NCBI RefSeq assembly: GCF_947500985.1
Contig: NZ_CANMTX010000004.1
Coordinates: forward strand, 1 to 64,000
Direction: 5' to 3'
DNA length: 64,000 nucleotides
Source: an uncultured Maribacter sp.
GTDB taxonomy: Bacteria; Bacteroidota; Bacteroidia; Flavobacteriales; Flavobacteriaceae
How positions within the stretch are numbered: the first letter of the stretch is position 1; every line of letters starts with the position of its first letter. The notes below the pieces were generated by a model that was not told where the DNA came from, made no database searches, and worked only from the letters and a program-made list of their open reading frames with translations. Shown here piece after piece: positions 45,484 through 54,017 of the stretch. Made by a program: the position numbers and the translations under genes.

Positions 45484-46104
45484 TTGAAAGTTTCCCTATT
45501 ATATTTCGTGATTTTATTTTCTATTGGGCTCAGTGCGCAAAAGAAAATGTACGAAAATATTTTAGCAGATCATATAAGTTTAATACAGGTAGATGCTACT
45601 AACTGCTTTGTTGTAGAAGTGCAAACAGGTGAGGGTAATGAAATTAGTATTGTAGCAGAAATGGAGGGTGAATATAGTCAAGACCTAGATTTAGAAGTCT
45701 CAACTAATGGTTCTACCCTTTTTGTGGAAACAGGCTTTACTCCGAATTTCGAAAATCCTAATGATAAACTAAGTGCTCATAAAGTAGTTTCAATTTCATT
45801 GAAATTAAGAATTCCTTCTTATAAAAATCTAGAAATCTATGGTACCAATACTAGGGTAGAATTAGGTGGAGAGTATAATGAATTACATGTATCATTATCA
45901 GACGGCATATGCGTGTTAAATAATATAGAGGCCGAAGCTGAAATAAAATCTCAAAGTGGTAATATTAAGGTCTATTCTGCAGCAGCTGCAATAAGTGCTA
46001 CAAGTAAGTACGGGGAGGTTTCTACTAATCTCATACCAAAAGGAAATTCTATTTTTATACTAGAAACTGTTACCGGAAATATAGATCTCATTAAAACCGA
46101 ATAA
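45484..46104 (+). CDS. Secreted beta-rich protein (DUF4097-like), TTG start
   Basis: No ATG is available at the front. The TTG at 45484 gives a complete signal peptide (KVSLLYFVILFSIGLSAQ) directly after the start, so TTG is the likely initiator. The 206-residue product is beta-rich with regularly spaced strands (IELVSIS-type, LKLRIPSYKNLEIYGTNTRV and IKSQSGNIKVYS), resembling the DUF4097/putative adhesin beta-helix family. It is probably periplasmic or surface-located. It lies between the terminator after the TraR/DksA-like gene and lspA. Function unknown. Confidence 0.65.
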   Translation: MKVSLLYFVILFSIGLSAQKKMYENILADHISLIQVDATNCFVVEVQTGEGNEISIVAEMEGEYSQDLDLEVSTNGSTLFVETGFTPNFENPNDKLSAHKVVSISLKLRIPSYKNLEIYGTNTRVELGGEYNELHVSLSDGICVLNNIEAEAEIKSQSGNIKVYSAAAAISATSKYGEVSTNLIPKGNSIFILETVTGNIDLIKTE

Positions 46105-46110
46105 TATTTA

Positions 46111-46118
46111 TATTTTTG
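46111..46118 (+). promoter_or_regulatory. -7 box (TATTTTTG) for lspA
   Basis: An exact TAnnTTTG match lies 19 bases before ATG 46138, implying a leader of about 13 bases. Confidence 0.6.
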
Positions 46119-46137
46119 CGCTCATTGATTAAAGCCC

Positions 46138-46794
46138 ATGAACATTAAAAAATCTGTACTGTTTATTCTATTGATATTAATTATTGATCAATGGAGTAAG
46201 ATTTATATAAAGACCCATTTCGTTTTGGGTGAGTCGGTTGAGGTATTTAACTGGTTTAAAATACTATTCATTGAAAATGAAGGTGCTGCTTGGGGTGCAA
46301 AACTTAGTGATGTTTTGCCTATTTCAGATAACATCGGAAAATTAGTTTTAACGGTATTTCGACTATTTGCCATTTTCGGTATAGGGTATTGGCTTTTTGA
46401 TGTCATTAAGAAAAAAGCATCGAATACCTTAATTTGGGCGGTTTCATTAATTTTTGCTGGAGCATTGGGTAATATTTTGGACTCCGTTTTTTATGGGGCT
46501 ATTTTTAATGAAAGTTATAATGAAGTAGCAACCTTATTTTCTGATGAACCTTATGAAAGGTTATTTTATGGTAAGGTAGTAGATATGTTATATTTTCCAA
46601 TGGTAGATTCTACTTGGCCTACTTGGATGCCAATAATAGGCGGGCAAAATTTTAGATTTTTTGAACCAGTTTTCAATATTGCTGATACTGCAATAAGTAC
46701 AGGTGTTGGTATATTATTAGTGTTTAATAAAAGAGCATTTAATAAAGAAGAAGAAGAGGCGCCGGTACAGGAAGTAGAAAGTCTACAAGATTAA
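46138..46794 (+). CDS. lspA: Signal peptidase II (lipoprotein signal peptidase)
   Basis: The 218-residue inner-membrane aspartyl protease removes lipoprotein signal peptides; many lipoproteins are encoded in this window. The catalytic aspartates are D115 in GNILDSVFYG and D183 in FNIADTAIS, and ENEGAAWG corresponds to the conserved NxGxxFG segment. It is longer than the usual 150-170 residues, with extra sequence between the two Asp motifs and an acidic C-terminal tail, both common in Bacteroidota. It ends in a TTAA shared with the convergent folate gene. Confidence 0.93.
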   Translation: MNIKKSVLFILLILIIDQWSKIYIKTHFVLGESVEVFNWFKILFIENEGAAWGAKLSDVLPISDNIGKLVLTVFRLFAIFGIGYWLFDVIKKKASNTLIWAVSLIFAGALGNILDSVFYGAIFNESYNEVATLFSDEPYERLFYGKVVDMLYFPMVDSTWPTWMPIIGGQNFRFFEPVFNIADTAISTGVGILLVFNKRAFNKEEEEAPVQEVESLQD

Positions 46795-47360
46795 GACGTT
46801 TTAAAAGAATAGGTTTTATTAGGCGTTACGCAATAGTCGAGAGGTATATCTGTAGCGTCAACATCATCGATACTATGTTCAGCTTTAAAGAAAGATAATC
46901 CAATTTTTATGACATCTTCTTTGCAATCACTGAGAAATCGGTCATAATATCCTTTTCCGTATCCTATTCTGTTTCCTAATTCGTCAAACGCTAAAAGCGG
47001 AATAAAAACAACATCTATTTTTTTTGGTTCAATAGTAATGCCATCTACAGGTTCTGGTATATTTAGGGTATTGGTCGTAAATTTTGTGTTGTCGGTAAGC
47101 AGAAAATGTTCTAATTGTGTAGAAGATTTAATTTTCGGAACAATGACATTTTTATCTAAACCTAGAAGTATTGAGATGATACCTTCTGTATTTATCTCAG
47201 CCTTCTGTTCTATAGGTAAAAATATGTGGAAATATGAATTACTCCATATTGGCAATTGCAAGACTGAATTCGCAATTGCTATACTTTGAGAAGATAATTG
47301 AGAGGGTGTTAGGGAACTACGAAGCTTTGAATATTTTATGCGTAAATCTTTCTTCAACAT
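46791..47360 (-). CDS. 5-formyltetrahydrofolate cyclo-ligase
   Basis: The 189-residue protein converts 5-formyl-THF to 5,10-methenyl-THF with ATP. The N-terminal KKDLRIKYSKLRSSLT is the usual start. FLPIEQKAEINTEGI and the phosphate-binding NRIGYGKGYYDRFL block near residue 130 are the family signature. Length matches. It is transcribed alone, converging on lspA. Confidence 0.92.
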   Translation of the reverse strand: MLKKDLRIKYSKLRSSLTPSQLSSQSIAIANSVLQLPIWSNSYFHIFLPIEQKAEINTEGIISILLGLDKNVIVPKIKSSTQLEHFLLTDNTKFTTNTLNIPEPVDGITIEPKKIDVVFIPLLAFDELGNRIGYGKGYYDRFLSDCKEDVIKIGLSFFKAEHSIDDVDATDIPLDYCVTPNKTYSFKTS

Positions 47361-47393
47361 AGTGAAGTGATTTTAGCACAATGATATTTCATT

Positions 47394-47480
47394 TTATTCT
47401 TTACCTGCAACAGCAAAAAATACCTTGAAAAATAACATTAAAATAAGGTAAGTTCCTAAAGTGATGATATAACTATCCAT
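47394..47480 (-). CDS. Possible 28-residue membrane micropeptide
   Basis: A short ORF (ATG at 47480, stop at 47394) encodes MDSYIITLGTY, then LILMLFFKVFFAVAG and a charged KE end. This is a single hydrophobic helix with a polar cap at each end, the form of small bacterial membrane subunits. It lies alone between the folate ligase gene and uvrC, reading away from uvrC. No promoter box is evident. The ORF composition is convincing for a membrane peptide, but chance cannot be ruled out in AT-rich DNA. Confidence 0.4.
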   Translation of the reverse strand: MDSYIITLGTYLILMLFFKVFFAVAGKE

Positions 47481-47849
47481 AATCTTTATTTTGTAAATGA
47501 GCCAATAATTGTTGTTGTCACGTTAAAAATAAGTAAAATAATTAATACTTGCTCTTTTAAGTGTACTTTTTTATCGTTGAAATGCACATTTTTATTATAA
47601 AATTAACATTTTCATTCATATAACGTTATACAGAAACAATTAATTACTTGAAAATCAAAGATTTAAATATATGTATATTTTTTTAAATTATTAATAACAT
47701 AATTTGAATATCATAAAATTATTTAAATGAAAAAATATGGGTTATAAAAATATGATATCCATAATTACATAAATATGGCGGTAATAAGAATTTACTCATG
47801 TGGTGTAATACGAAATGAGTTTTATAGACTAAATTAGTAGTATCAAATT
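47481..47849. other. AT-rich intergenic region upstream of uvrC
   Basis: About 370 bases with very high A+T. I see no ORF, terminator hairpin or exact TAnnTTTG box here, although the uvrC promoter should lie within it. Confidence 0.5.
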
Positions 47850-49643
47850 ATGACAGAAATCCCCATAAACATACAGCTTAGTGCGTTACCTACCGGTCCG
47901 GGAGTATATCAGTTTTACGACAGTAATGACTGTATATTATATGTAGGTAAAGCAAAGAATTTAAAGAAACGAGTATCATCCTATTTCAATAAGAATCACG
48001 AGTATGGTAAAACCCGGGTTTTAGTTAAAAAGATTCGGGCTATTAAGCATATTGTTGTGCCGACAGAGTCAGATGCTCTTTTGCTAGAGAATAATTTAAT
48101 TAAAGAATTAAGACCTAGGTATAATGTATTATTAAAGGACGATAAGTCATACCCTTGGCTTTGTCTTAAGAACGAACGATTTCCAAGATTTTTTCCGACC
48201 AGAAGAGTAATCAAAGATGGGTCTGAGTACTTTGGTCCTTACACCAGTATGAAAACGGTACGGGTACTGTTAGATCTGATCAAAAGTGTTTATCCTTTAA
48301 GAACATGTAATTATGACTTATCTGCTGAGAAAATTAATGCCGGTAAATATAAAGTATGTTTAGAGTATCATTTAGGTAACTGTAAAGGTCCGTGTGAAGG
48401 GTATCAGTCAATAACAGAATATGATCGACAAATAGATGATATACGGGAAATTGTAAAGGGTAATTTTAAATCATCAATATCTTATTTCAAAAGTCAGATG
48501 AAAGCACTGGCAGAAGAAATGAAGTTTGAAGAAGCCCAAGAGATAAAAGATAAGATAGATGTTTTAGAAAATTATCAGGTTAAAACGACAATAGTAAACC
48601 CTAAGATCAGTAATGTAGATGTATTCAGTATAATTTCAGACAGTGCTTTTGCGTATGTTAATTTTCTTCAGTTGGCGCATGGGTCAATAATAAGGTCTCA
48701 TACTATGGAGATTAAGAAGAAACTTGAAGAGAAAGATGAAGATTTGCTAGAATTGGCTATTGTTGAAATTAGCAATCGCTTTAAATCTGATTCAAAAGAA
48801 CTTTACGTACCTTTTAATATAGCTGTATCGCCAGGTTTAAAGGTGACGGTTCCAAAATTGGGAGATAAAAAGCGAATACTAGATTTGTCTGAGCGTAATG
48901 CCAAATTTTTTAGGCAGGAAAGATTTAATCAAATTAAAATTATTGATCCAGACCGCCATACAAATAGAATAATGGCGCAAATGAAAAAAGATATTCGTTT
49001 GTCTGCCGAACCTAGGCATATTGAGTGTTTTGATAATAGTAATATTCAAGGTAGTAATCCTGTAGCGGCATGTGTTGTTTTCAAAGATGGAAAGCCGTCA
49101 AAAAAAGAGTACAGACATTATAATATAAAAACGGTAACGGGTCCAGATGATTTTGCGTCTATGGAGGAGGTTGTGTATCGTAGGTATAAAAGATTGCAAG
49201 AAGAAATGCAGCCATTACCACAGTTAATTGTTATTGATGGTGGTAAGGGTCAATTGTCGTCTGCTCTAAAAAGTTTAGACCTTTTAGGTTTAAGGGGTAA
49301 AATTGCTATTATTGGTATAGCAAAAAGATTAGAAGAGATTTATTTTCCAGAAGACCCTATACCTTTATATTTAGATAAGAAATCTGAAAGTCTTAAAATA
49401 ATTCAATATTTACGAAATGAAGCCCATAGGTTTGGGATAACCTTTCATAGAAATAAAAGAAGTAAAGGAGCTATTAATTCTGAATTGGAAGGTATAGATG
49501 GTATTGGTGAAAAGACAGCACAGCAATTATTAAAGAAATTTAAATCGGTAAAACGTATTAAAGAAGCTTCTGTCGAAAGTTTAAGTGAAGAAGTTGGAGT
49601 TTCAAAAGCAAAAAAGATATATGAATCTTTTCATAAAGAATAA
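47850..49643 (+). CDS. uvrC: Excinuclease ABC subunit C
   Basis: The 597-residue protein makes both incisions in nucleotide excision repair with UvrA and UvrB. In order it has a GIY-YIG nuclease domain (about 12-95, GVYQFYDSNDCILYVGKAKN), a UVR/UvrB-binding motif (about 205-240, MKFEEAQEIKDKIDVLE), and an RNase-H-like endonuclease with ECFDNSNIQGSNPVA and LIVIDGGKGQLSSAL. A C-terminal helix-hairpin-helix pair (GIDGIGEKTAQQLLKKF) ends the protein. Length is normal. The stop overlaps the start of the patatin-barrel gene by 23 bases. Confidence 0.97.
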   Translation: MTEIPINIQLSALPTGPGVYQFYDSNDCILYVGKAKNLKKRVSSYFNKNHEYGKTRVLVKKIRAIKHIVVPTESDALLLENNLIKELRPRYNVLLKDDKSYPWLCLKNERFPRFFPTRRVIKDGSEYFGPYTSMKTVRVLLDLIKSVYPLRTCNYDLSAEKINAGKYKVCLEYHLGNCKGPCEGYQSITEYDRQIDDIREIVKGNFKSSISYFKSQMKALAEEMKFEEAQEIKDKIDVLENYQVKTTIVNPKISNVDVFSIISDSAFAYVNFLQLAHGSIIRSHTMEIKKKLEEKDEDLLELAIVEISNRFKSDSKELYVPFNIAVSPGLKVTVPKLGDKKRILDLSERNAKFFRQERFNQIKIIDPDRHTNRIMAQMKKDIRLSAEPRHIECFDNSNIQGSNPVAACVVFKDGKPSKKEYRHYNIKTVTGPDDFASMEEVVYRRYKRLQEEMQPLPQLIVIDGGKGQLSSALKSLDLLGLRGKIAIIGIAKRLEEIYFPEDPIPLYLDKKSESLKIIQYLRNEAHRFGITFHRNKRSKGAINSELEGIDGIGEKTAQQLLKKFKSVKRIKEASVESLSEEVGVSKAKKIYESFHKE

Positions 49644-51912
49644 TATAGGAAGAATACCAATGGTGTTGTCGGTACTTTTATTAAGTACCGGTTCTTTGAT
49701 TGCTCAAAACAAAGAAGAAAAGAAAAAACCAAAAATTGGCTTGGTGTTAAGTGGAGGCGGTGCAAAGGGTATGGCACATATAGGCGCCCTGAAAATTATT
49801 GAAGAGGCTGGTGTTGAAATCGATTATATTGGCGGTTCAAGTATGGGTGCTATTGTAGGGGCTTTATACGCGGCCGGTTACACAGCAGACGAATTAGATT
49901 CAATATTTAAAGTAACCAATATAGGTTCTTTAATTCAAGATAATTTACCTAGAAGCGCTAAAACTTTTTATGAAAAAGAAGATTCAGAACGGTATGCATT
50001 AACACTACCGTTCAAGAATTTTAAAGTTACGGTACCTCCTGCATTTTCAGGAGGGCAAAATATATATAATGAGTTTGTTAGATTACTATATCATGTAAAA
50101 GATATAGATGATTTTAATATGTTGCCAACTCCGTTTGTATGTATAGCAACTGATATTGAAACAGGTAAACAGGTCATTTTAAATTCAGGATATCTGCCAG
50201 AAGCTATTTTGGCAAGTGGAACATTACCGTCTCTTTTTGAGCCTACGATTATTAATGATAAAGTATTGATAGATGGTGGTGTGGTCAATAATTATCCTAT
50301 AGACGAGGTAAGGGCAATGGGCGCTGATATTATAATTGGTGTAGATGTTCAGCACGATTTGTCTAATCGAGAAGCATTGTTGTCTGCAACAGAAATTCTA
50401 TTACAAATTAATAATTATCGTACGGTTGCAGATATGAAAGTCAAAGCTAAGAAGACTGATATTTATATAAAACCACATATAGAAGAATACTCGGTAATAG
50501 ATTTTAATAGATTAGGTGAAATTGTTAAAACGGGTGAAGAAGCTGCAAGTTTAAAAATCGGCGAACTTAGGGAGTTGGCAACGGGTTATAAGAAAAGTAA
50601 AAATTCAATCTCTGTAATTGAGGCAGATGAGCAGCTTACAATAAACAGATTGTTGATAGACGGTAATACCGATCATACAAGGGGTTATGTAAAAGGTAAA
50701 TTGCGCTTTAATTTAGATGAGCCTATTAACTTTAAAAAGTTGCAACAGGGTATAAGTAATTTATCTGCAACAGGTAACTTTAAAACAATCAAATATAAAT
50801 TACTTGATAATTTAAATGGTGGCGAAGATTTAATACTACCGTTAGATGAAACCAGAAATACATCTTTTTTAAGATTAGGCGCTCATTTTGATGATTTGTA
50901 TAAAAGCGCGGCACTTATAAATGTTACAAAAAAAAGAATATTATCAAAAGACGATGTAGCCTCTTTTGATTTTATATTGGGTGATAATATCAGGTATAAT
51001 TTTGAGTACTATTTGGATAAAGGTACCTATTGGAGTTTTGGTATCAACTCTAGATTTAATGACTTTGAGCAAGAAATTGATTTTGACTTAATAGAGGATA
51101 ATTTTGAAGTTGGCGAAGAAACATCACTTAATAGAATTAATTTAAATGTTTCAGACTTTACAAATCAACTATACATTCAAACAGTGGTAAAAGAAGAATT
51201 TGCGTTTACCCTTGGAGGAGAATTTAAACATTTGCAATATAGCACTAGAACGTTTGGAGATACGCCTGATAGTACTACCCCAGGAACCACGTCTAGTAAC
51301 GGCAGAACATATTTCGAGAGAAGTAATTTCATAAGTGCCTTTGGGTCATTAAAATTAGATACTTACGATGATAAGTATTTTCCATCAAGAGGGTTGTATT
51401 TTAATGGTGATATGCACTATTATATATTGTCATCAGATTTTAATAATAATTTTAAAGATTTTTCGGTGTCAAAAGCTCGTTTGGGTATGGCAATGCCTTT
51501 GATTAAAAATCTTTCTATAAATGTAGAAACAGAAGGCGGGTTTAAATTAGGAACATCTAATGTAACCTCGTTCGATTTTCTTCTTGGCGGATATGGTACA
51601 GATTTGATAAACAATTTTGTTCCATTTGTAGGGTATGACTTTATTAGTTTACCGGGGAATAGTTTTGTGAAAGCATATGCTAGGTTAGATTATGAATTTG
51701 CTAAAAAGAACCATTTGTTGTTTAGTGCAAATTTTGCTAATGTAGATGATGATCTTTTTAGAACGGGAGATTGGTTCAAGGCGCCAACATATTCGGGTTA
51801 CGGAATAGGGTGTGGTTGGGAGTCATTTTTGGGACCTATTAATGTAATGTACTCTTGGACGCCAGAAATAGATTCTTCTCAATTTTTTGTTAGTGTAGGG
51901 TATTGGTTTTAG
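49621..51912 (+). CDS. Patatin-like phospholipase fused to Omp85-type barrel
   Basis: ATG 49621 (MNLFIKNNIGRIPMVLSVLL) gives a signal peptide ending LIAQ; the frame is open upstream to a GTG inside uvrC. The patatin domain (about 36-300) has the oxyanion motif GGGAKG (45-50), the nucleophile S74 in GSSMG and the catalytic D218 in DGGVVNNYP, so the Ser-Asp dyad is complete. A POTRA-like segment (about 325-405) and a bacterial surface-antigen/Omp85 barrel run to the C-terminus, ending in SVGYWF. This is the layout of type Vd autotransporters such as PlpD and FplA. It probably displays a phospholipase at the outer membrane. Confidence 0.9.
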   Translation: MNLFIKNNIGRIPMVLSVLLLSTGSLIAQNKEEKKKPKIGLVLSGGGAKGMAHIGALKIIEEAGVEIDYIGGSSMGAIVGALYAAGYTADELDSIFKVTNIGSLIQDNLPRSAKTFYEKEDSERYALTLPFKNFKVTVPPAFSGGQNIYNEFVRLLYHVKDIDDFNMLPTPFVCIATDIETGKQVILNSGYLPEAILASGTLPSLFEPTIINDKVLIDGGVVNNYPIDEVRAMGADIIIGVDVQHDLSNREALLSATEILLQINNYRTVADMKVKAKKTDIYIKPHIEEYSVIDFNRLGEIVKTGEEAASLKIGELRELATGYKKSKNSISVIEADEQLTINRLLIDGNTDHTRGYVKGKLRFNLDEPINFKKLQQGISNLSATGNFKTIKYKLLDNLNGGEDLILPLDETRNTSFLRLGAHFDDLYKSAALINVTKKRILSKDDVASFDFILGDNIRYNFEYYLDKGTYWSFGINSRFNDFEQEIDFDLIEDNFEVGEETSLNRINLNVSDFTNQLYIQTVVKEEFAFTLGGEFKHLQYSTRTFGDTPDSTTPGTTSSNGRTYFERSNFISAFGSLKLDTYDDKYFPSRGLYFNGDMHYYILSSDFNNNFKDFSVSKARLGMAMPLIKNLSINVETEGGFKLGTSNVTSFDFLLGGYGTDLINNFVPFVGYDFISLPGNSFVKAYARLDYEFAKKNHLLFSANFANVDDDLFRTGDWFKAPTYSGYGIGCGWESFLGPINVMYSWTPEIDSSQFFVSVGYWF

Positions 51913-52063
51913 TAACAACAGCCATTGAAAATGGTCTAATTCTGACTGAGTTTCTTAATAGTTTCCCAAATATTAATTAGAAGTGTGAATAACTGTTAAG
52001 GTTATCATTAAAGTAAGTTAAACCGTACGGTGGGTAGAATAATGTGCCTTAAATTTACATCAG

Positions 52064-52164
52064 CTAAGGGGTGGTTCCCTTACAACTTTAAGTAGTGGTT
52101 TTTCATAATTTAAAGTTTGGTTGGTTATTTAGGAAAAGCCCAGTTTTTAAGCTGGGCTTTTTTT
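52064..52164 (+). ncRNA. Candidate structured small RNA with intrinsic terminator (copy 2)
   Basis: The locus lies in the 346-base gap after the patatin gene. A TAAATTTA box (52050-52057, one mismatch to TAnnTTTG) would start transcription at the first hairpin, TAAGGG (52065-52070) with CCCTTA (52077-52082). A second stem AACTTTAA (52084-52091) pairs with TTAAAGTT (52110-52117). A tail containing GTTGGTTA (52120-52127) follows, then a terminator (52134-52164). The tail and its place before the terminator match the candidate at 10186-10304. No ORF spans it. Confidence 0.55.
52134..52164 (+). terminator. Rho-independent terminator of candidate sRNA
   Basis: A 10-bp perfect stem AAAAGCCCAG/CTGGGCTTTT (52134-52143 with 52152-52161) with an 8-base loop and T run. 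Confidence 0.85.
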
Positions 52165-52258
52165 ATACAACAATACTTTGGAATAAATTTTGTTTAAGAT
52201 ATTGTAATGAAAGTTATAGAGAATAATCTATGACTATTTTTACATTAAAATACGGACT

Positions 52259-53038
52259 ATGAAAAAACTATTTTTATTCGCCCTTATCTTAACATATTTT
52301 GGTGTCCAAGGTCAAAGTACTCAGTCGGCTTTTAAGGCAGGGGAATGGTTGAAGTTTAGAATGCATTATGGTTTTTTAAACGCAAGTTATGCGACCCTAC
52401 AGGTAAATTCTGCGACTATAGATGATAAATCTGTATATCATGTAGTTGGTCATGGTGAAACAACTGGTGTAGCTAGTTGGTTTTTTAAGGTAGACGATAC
52501 CTATGAAAGTTATTTTGATAAGCAAGATGGCAAACCATATAGGTTTGTTCGTAAAATTAATGAAGGTGGTTATAAGAAAGATGTAGAAATAAATTTTGAT
52601 CATAATACATCTAAAGCAGAACTTAATGATAAGAAAAACAAGAAAAAGCTTAATTTTACATTAGAGAACAATATACAGGATCTAATATCTGCTTTTTATT
52701 TTTTAAGGAACAACTATAAAACAGAAGACCTTGAAGTAGGAAAAGCGATTACCCTGAAAATGCTTTATGACGATGATGGTATCTTCGACTTTAAACTTAA
52801 GTACTTAGGTGTAGAAGTCGTAAACACAAAATATGGTAAAGTAGAATGCTTGAAATTTAGACCCTTAGTACAGTCTGGGCGTGTATTTAAAGAGCAAGAA
52901 AGTTTATCATTATGGGTTTCGAACGACGATAATCGAATTCCCATAAGAATTAAAGCAGATTTGGCAGTGGGTGCTATAAAAGCAGATATTGATGGGTATA
53001 ATGGTCTTAAACATCAGTTTAAAATTATAATGGATTAG
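52259..53038 (+). CDS. DUF3108 domain protein, secreted
   Basis: The 259-residue protein has a signal peptide (MKKLFLFALILTYFGVQGQ) and a beta-rich DUF3108 domain with EWLKFRMHYGFLNASYATLQ, SWFFKVDDTYESYFD and KVECLKFRPLVQSGRVF. DUF3108 proteins are periplasmic and lipocalin-like, with unknown ligand. It is the first gene of a compact four-gene run and lies 7 bases before the tryptophan dioxygenase gene. A TATTTTTA sequence about 25 bases upstream may be its promoter. Confidence 0.82.
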   Translation: MKKLFLFALILTYFGVQGQSTQSAFKAGEWLKFRMHYGFLNASYATLQVNSATIDDKSVYHVVGHGETTGVASWFFKVDDTYESYFDKQDGKPYRFVRKINEGGYKKDVEINFDHNTSKAELNDKKNKKKLNFTLENNIQDLISAFYFLRNNYKTEDLEVGKAITLKMLYDDDGIFDFKLKYLGVEVVNTKYGKVECLKFRPLVQSGRVFKEQESLSLWVSNDDNRIPIRIKADLAVGAIKADIDGYNGLKHQFKIIMD

Positions 53039-53045
53039 ACCCTAA

Positions 53046-54017
53046 ATGGAAGATAAAGAGAAAATCAAATCCCAAATCTCTAAACTTGAAGAAAAATATA
53101 AAGATTCAGGGCAAGATTTAAGCTCTTATTTAGATGGTTTATTGCACCAACGTTATCTTACCTATTGGGATTATATTCACCTAGATACCTTATTAAGTCT
53201 ACAAGTTCCAAGAACACATTTCCCTGATGAAGAGATTTTCATCATGTATCATCAAATTACCGAGCTCTATTTTAAATTGATTTTGCATGAGCAAAAACAA
53301 TTGGTAGATGATAAAAGTAACAGCTTAGATTTTTTTATAGAAAAGGTTAGAAGGGTTAATAGCTATTATAAAGTACTTATATCTTCTTTTAGTGTAATGA
53401 TTAAGGGTATGGAGCGCGAACAGTTTTTGCAGTATCGTATGGCATTGCTACCAGCAAGTGGTTTTCAATCGGCACAATTTAGAATGATAGAGCTTTATGC
53501 TACACCTTTAGAAAATTTAGTACATGTTTCTGAAAGAGCTCAATTTTCTTCAGAATCTACAATAGAAGAATTGTACGAGCATATCTATTGGAAAAAAGGA
53601 GCTACAGATGTAACTACGGGAGAAAAAACCTTAACCTTAAAACAGTTTGAGTATCGATATACCCCTAGGCTTATAAGAATAGCAAAACAGGTAGAGAACG
53701 CAACAATATATCATAAATACTTAAGTTTACCCAAAGAGCAGAGAGAAGACAAAACTTTGGTAGATTCTTTGAAGACATTAGACGTGAACGCCAACATTAA
53801 TTGGCAATTAATGCATATGGGTTCTGCTCATAGGTATTTAAGAAAAGAGAGTGGTGACATAGAGGCTACCGGAGGTACAAATTGGAAAGAATATCTGCCG
53901 CCTAGTTTTCAGAAAATCGTCTTTTTTCCAGAATTATACACTGAACTAGAATTAAATAATTGGGGTAAGCAATGGGTAGACCATATGTTGAATCCAGATA
54001 AATCAAGAGTAGAATAA
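53046..54017 (+). CDS. Tryptophan 2,3-dioxygenase
   Basis: The 323-residue heme dioxygenase opens the indole ring of tryptophan to give N-formylkynurenine. The family blocks are LLSLQVPRTHFPDEEIFIMYHQ (two adjacent segments), ITELYFKLILHE, ASGFQSAQFRMIE, and the C-terminal MGSAHRYLRKESGDIEATGG and NWKEYLPP with substrate contacts. It is coupled to the next gene by TAATG. The neighbours are envelope and glycolysis genes rather than other kynurenine genes; 3-hydroxyanthranilate dioxygenase is at 12579-13118. Confidence 0.93.
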   Translation: MEDKEKIKSQISKLEEKYKDSGQDLSSYLDGLLHQRYLTYWDYIHLDTLLSLQVPRTHFPDEEIFIMYHQITELYFKLILHEQKQLVDDKSNSLDFFIEKVRRVNSYYKVLISSFSVMIKGMEREQFLQYRMALLPASGFQSAQFRMIELYATPLENLVHVSERAQFSSESTIEELYEHIYWKKGATDVTTGEKTLTLKQFEYRYTPRLIRIAKQVENATIYHKYLSLPKEQREDKTLVDSLKTLDVNANINWQLMHMGSAHRYLRKESGDIEATGGTNWKEYLPPSFQKIVFFPELYTELELNNWGKQWVDHMLNPDKSRVE

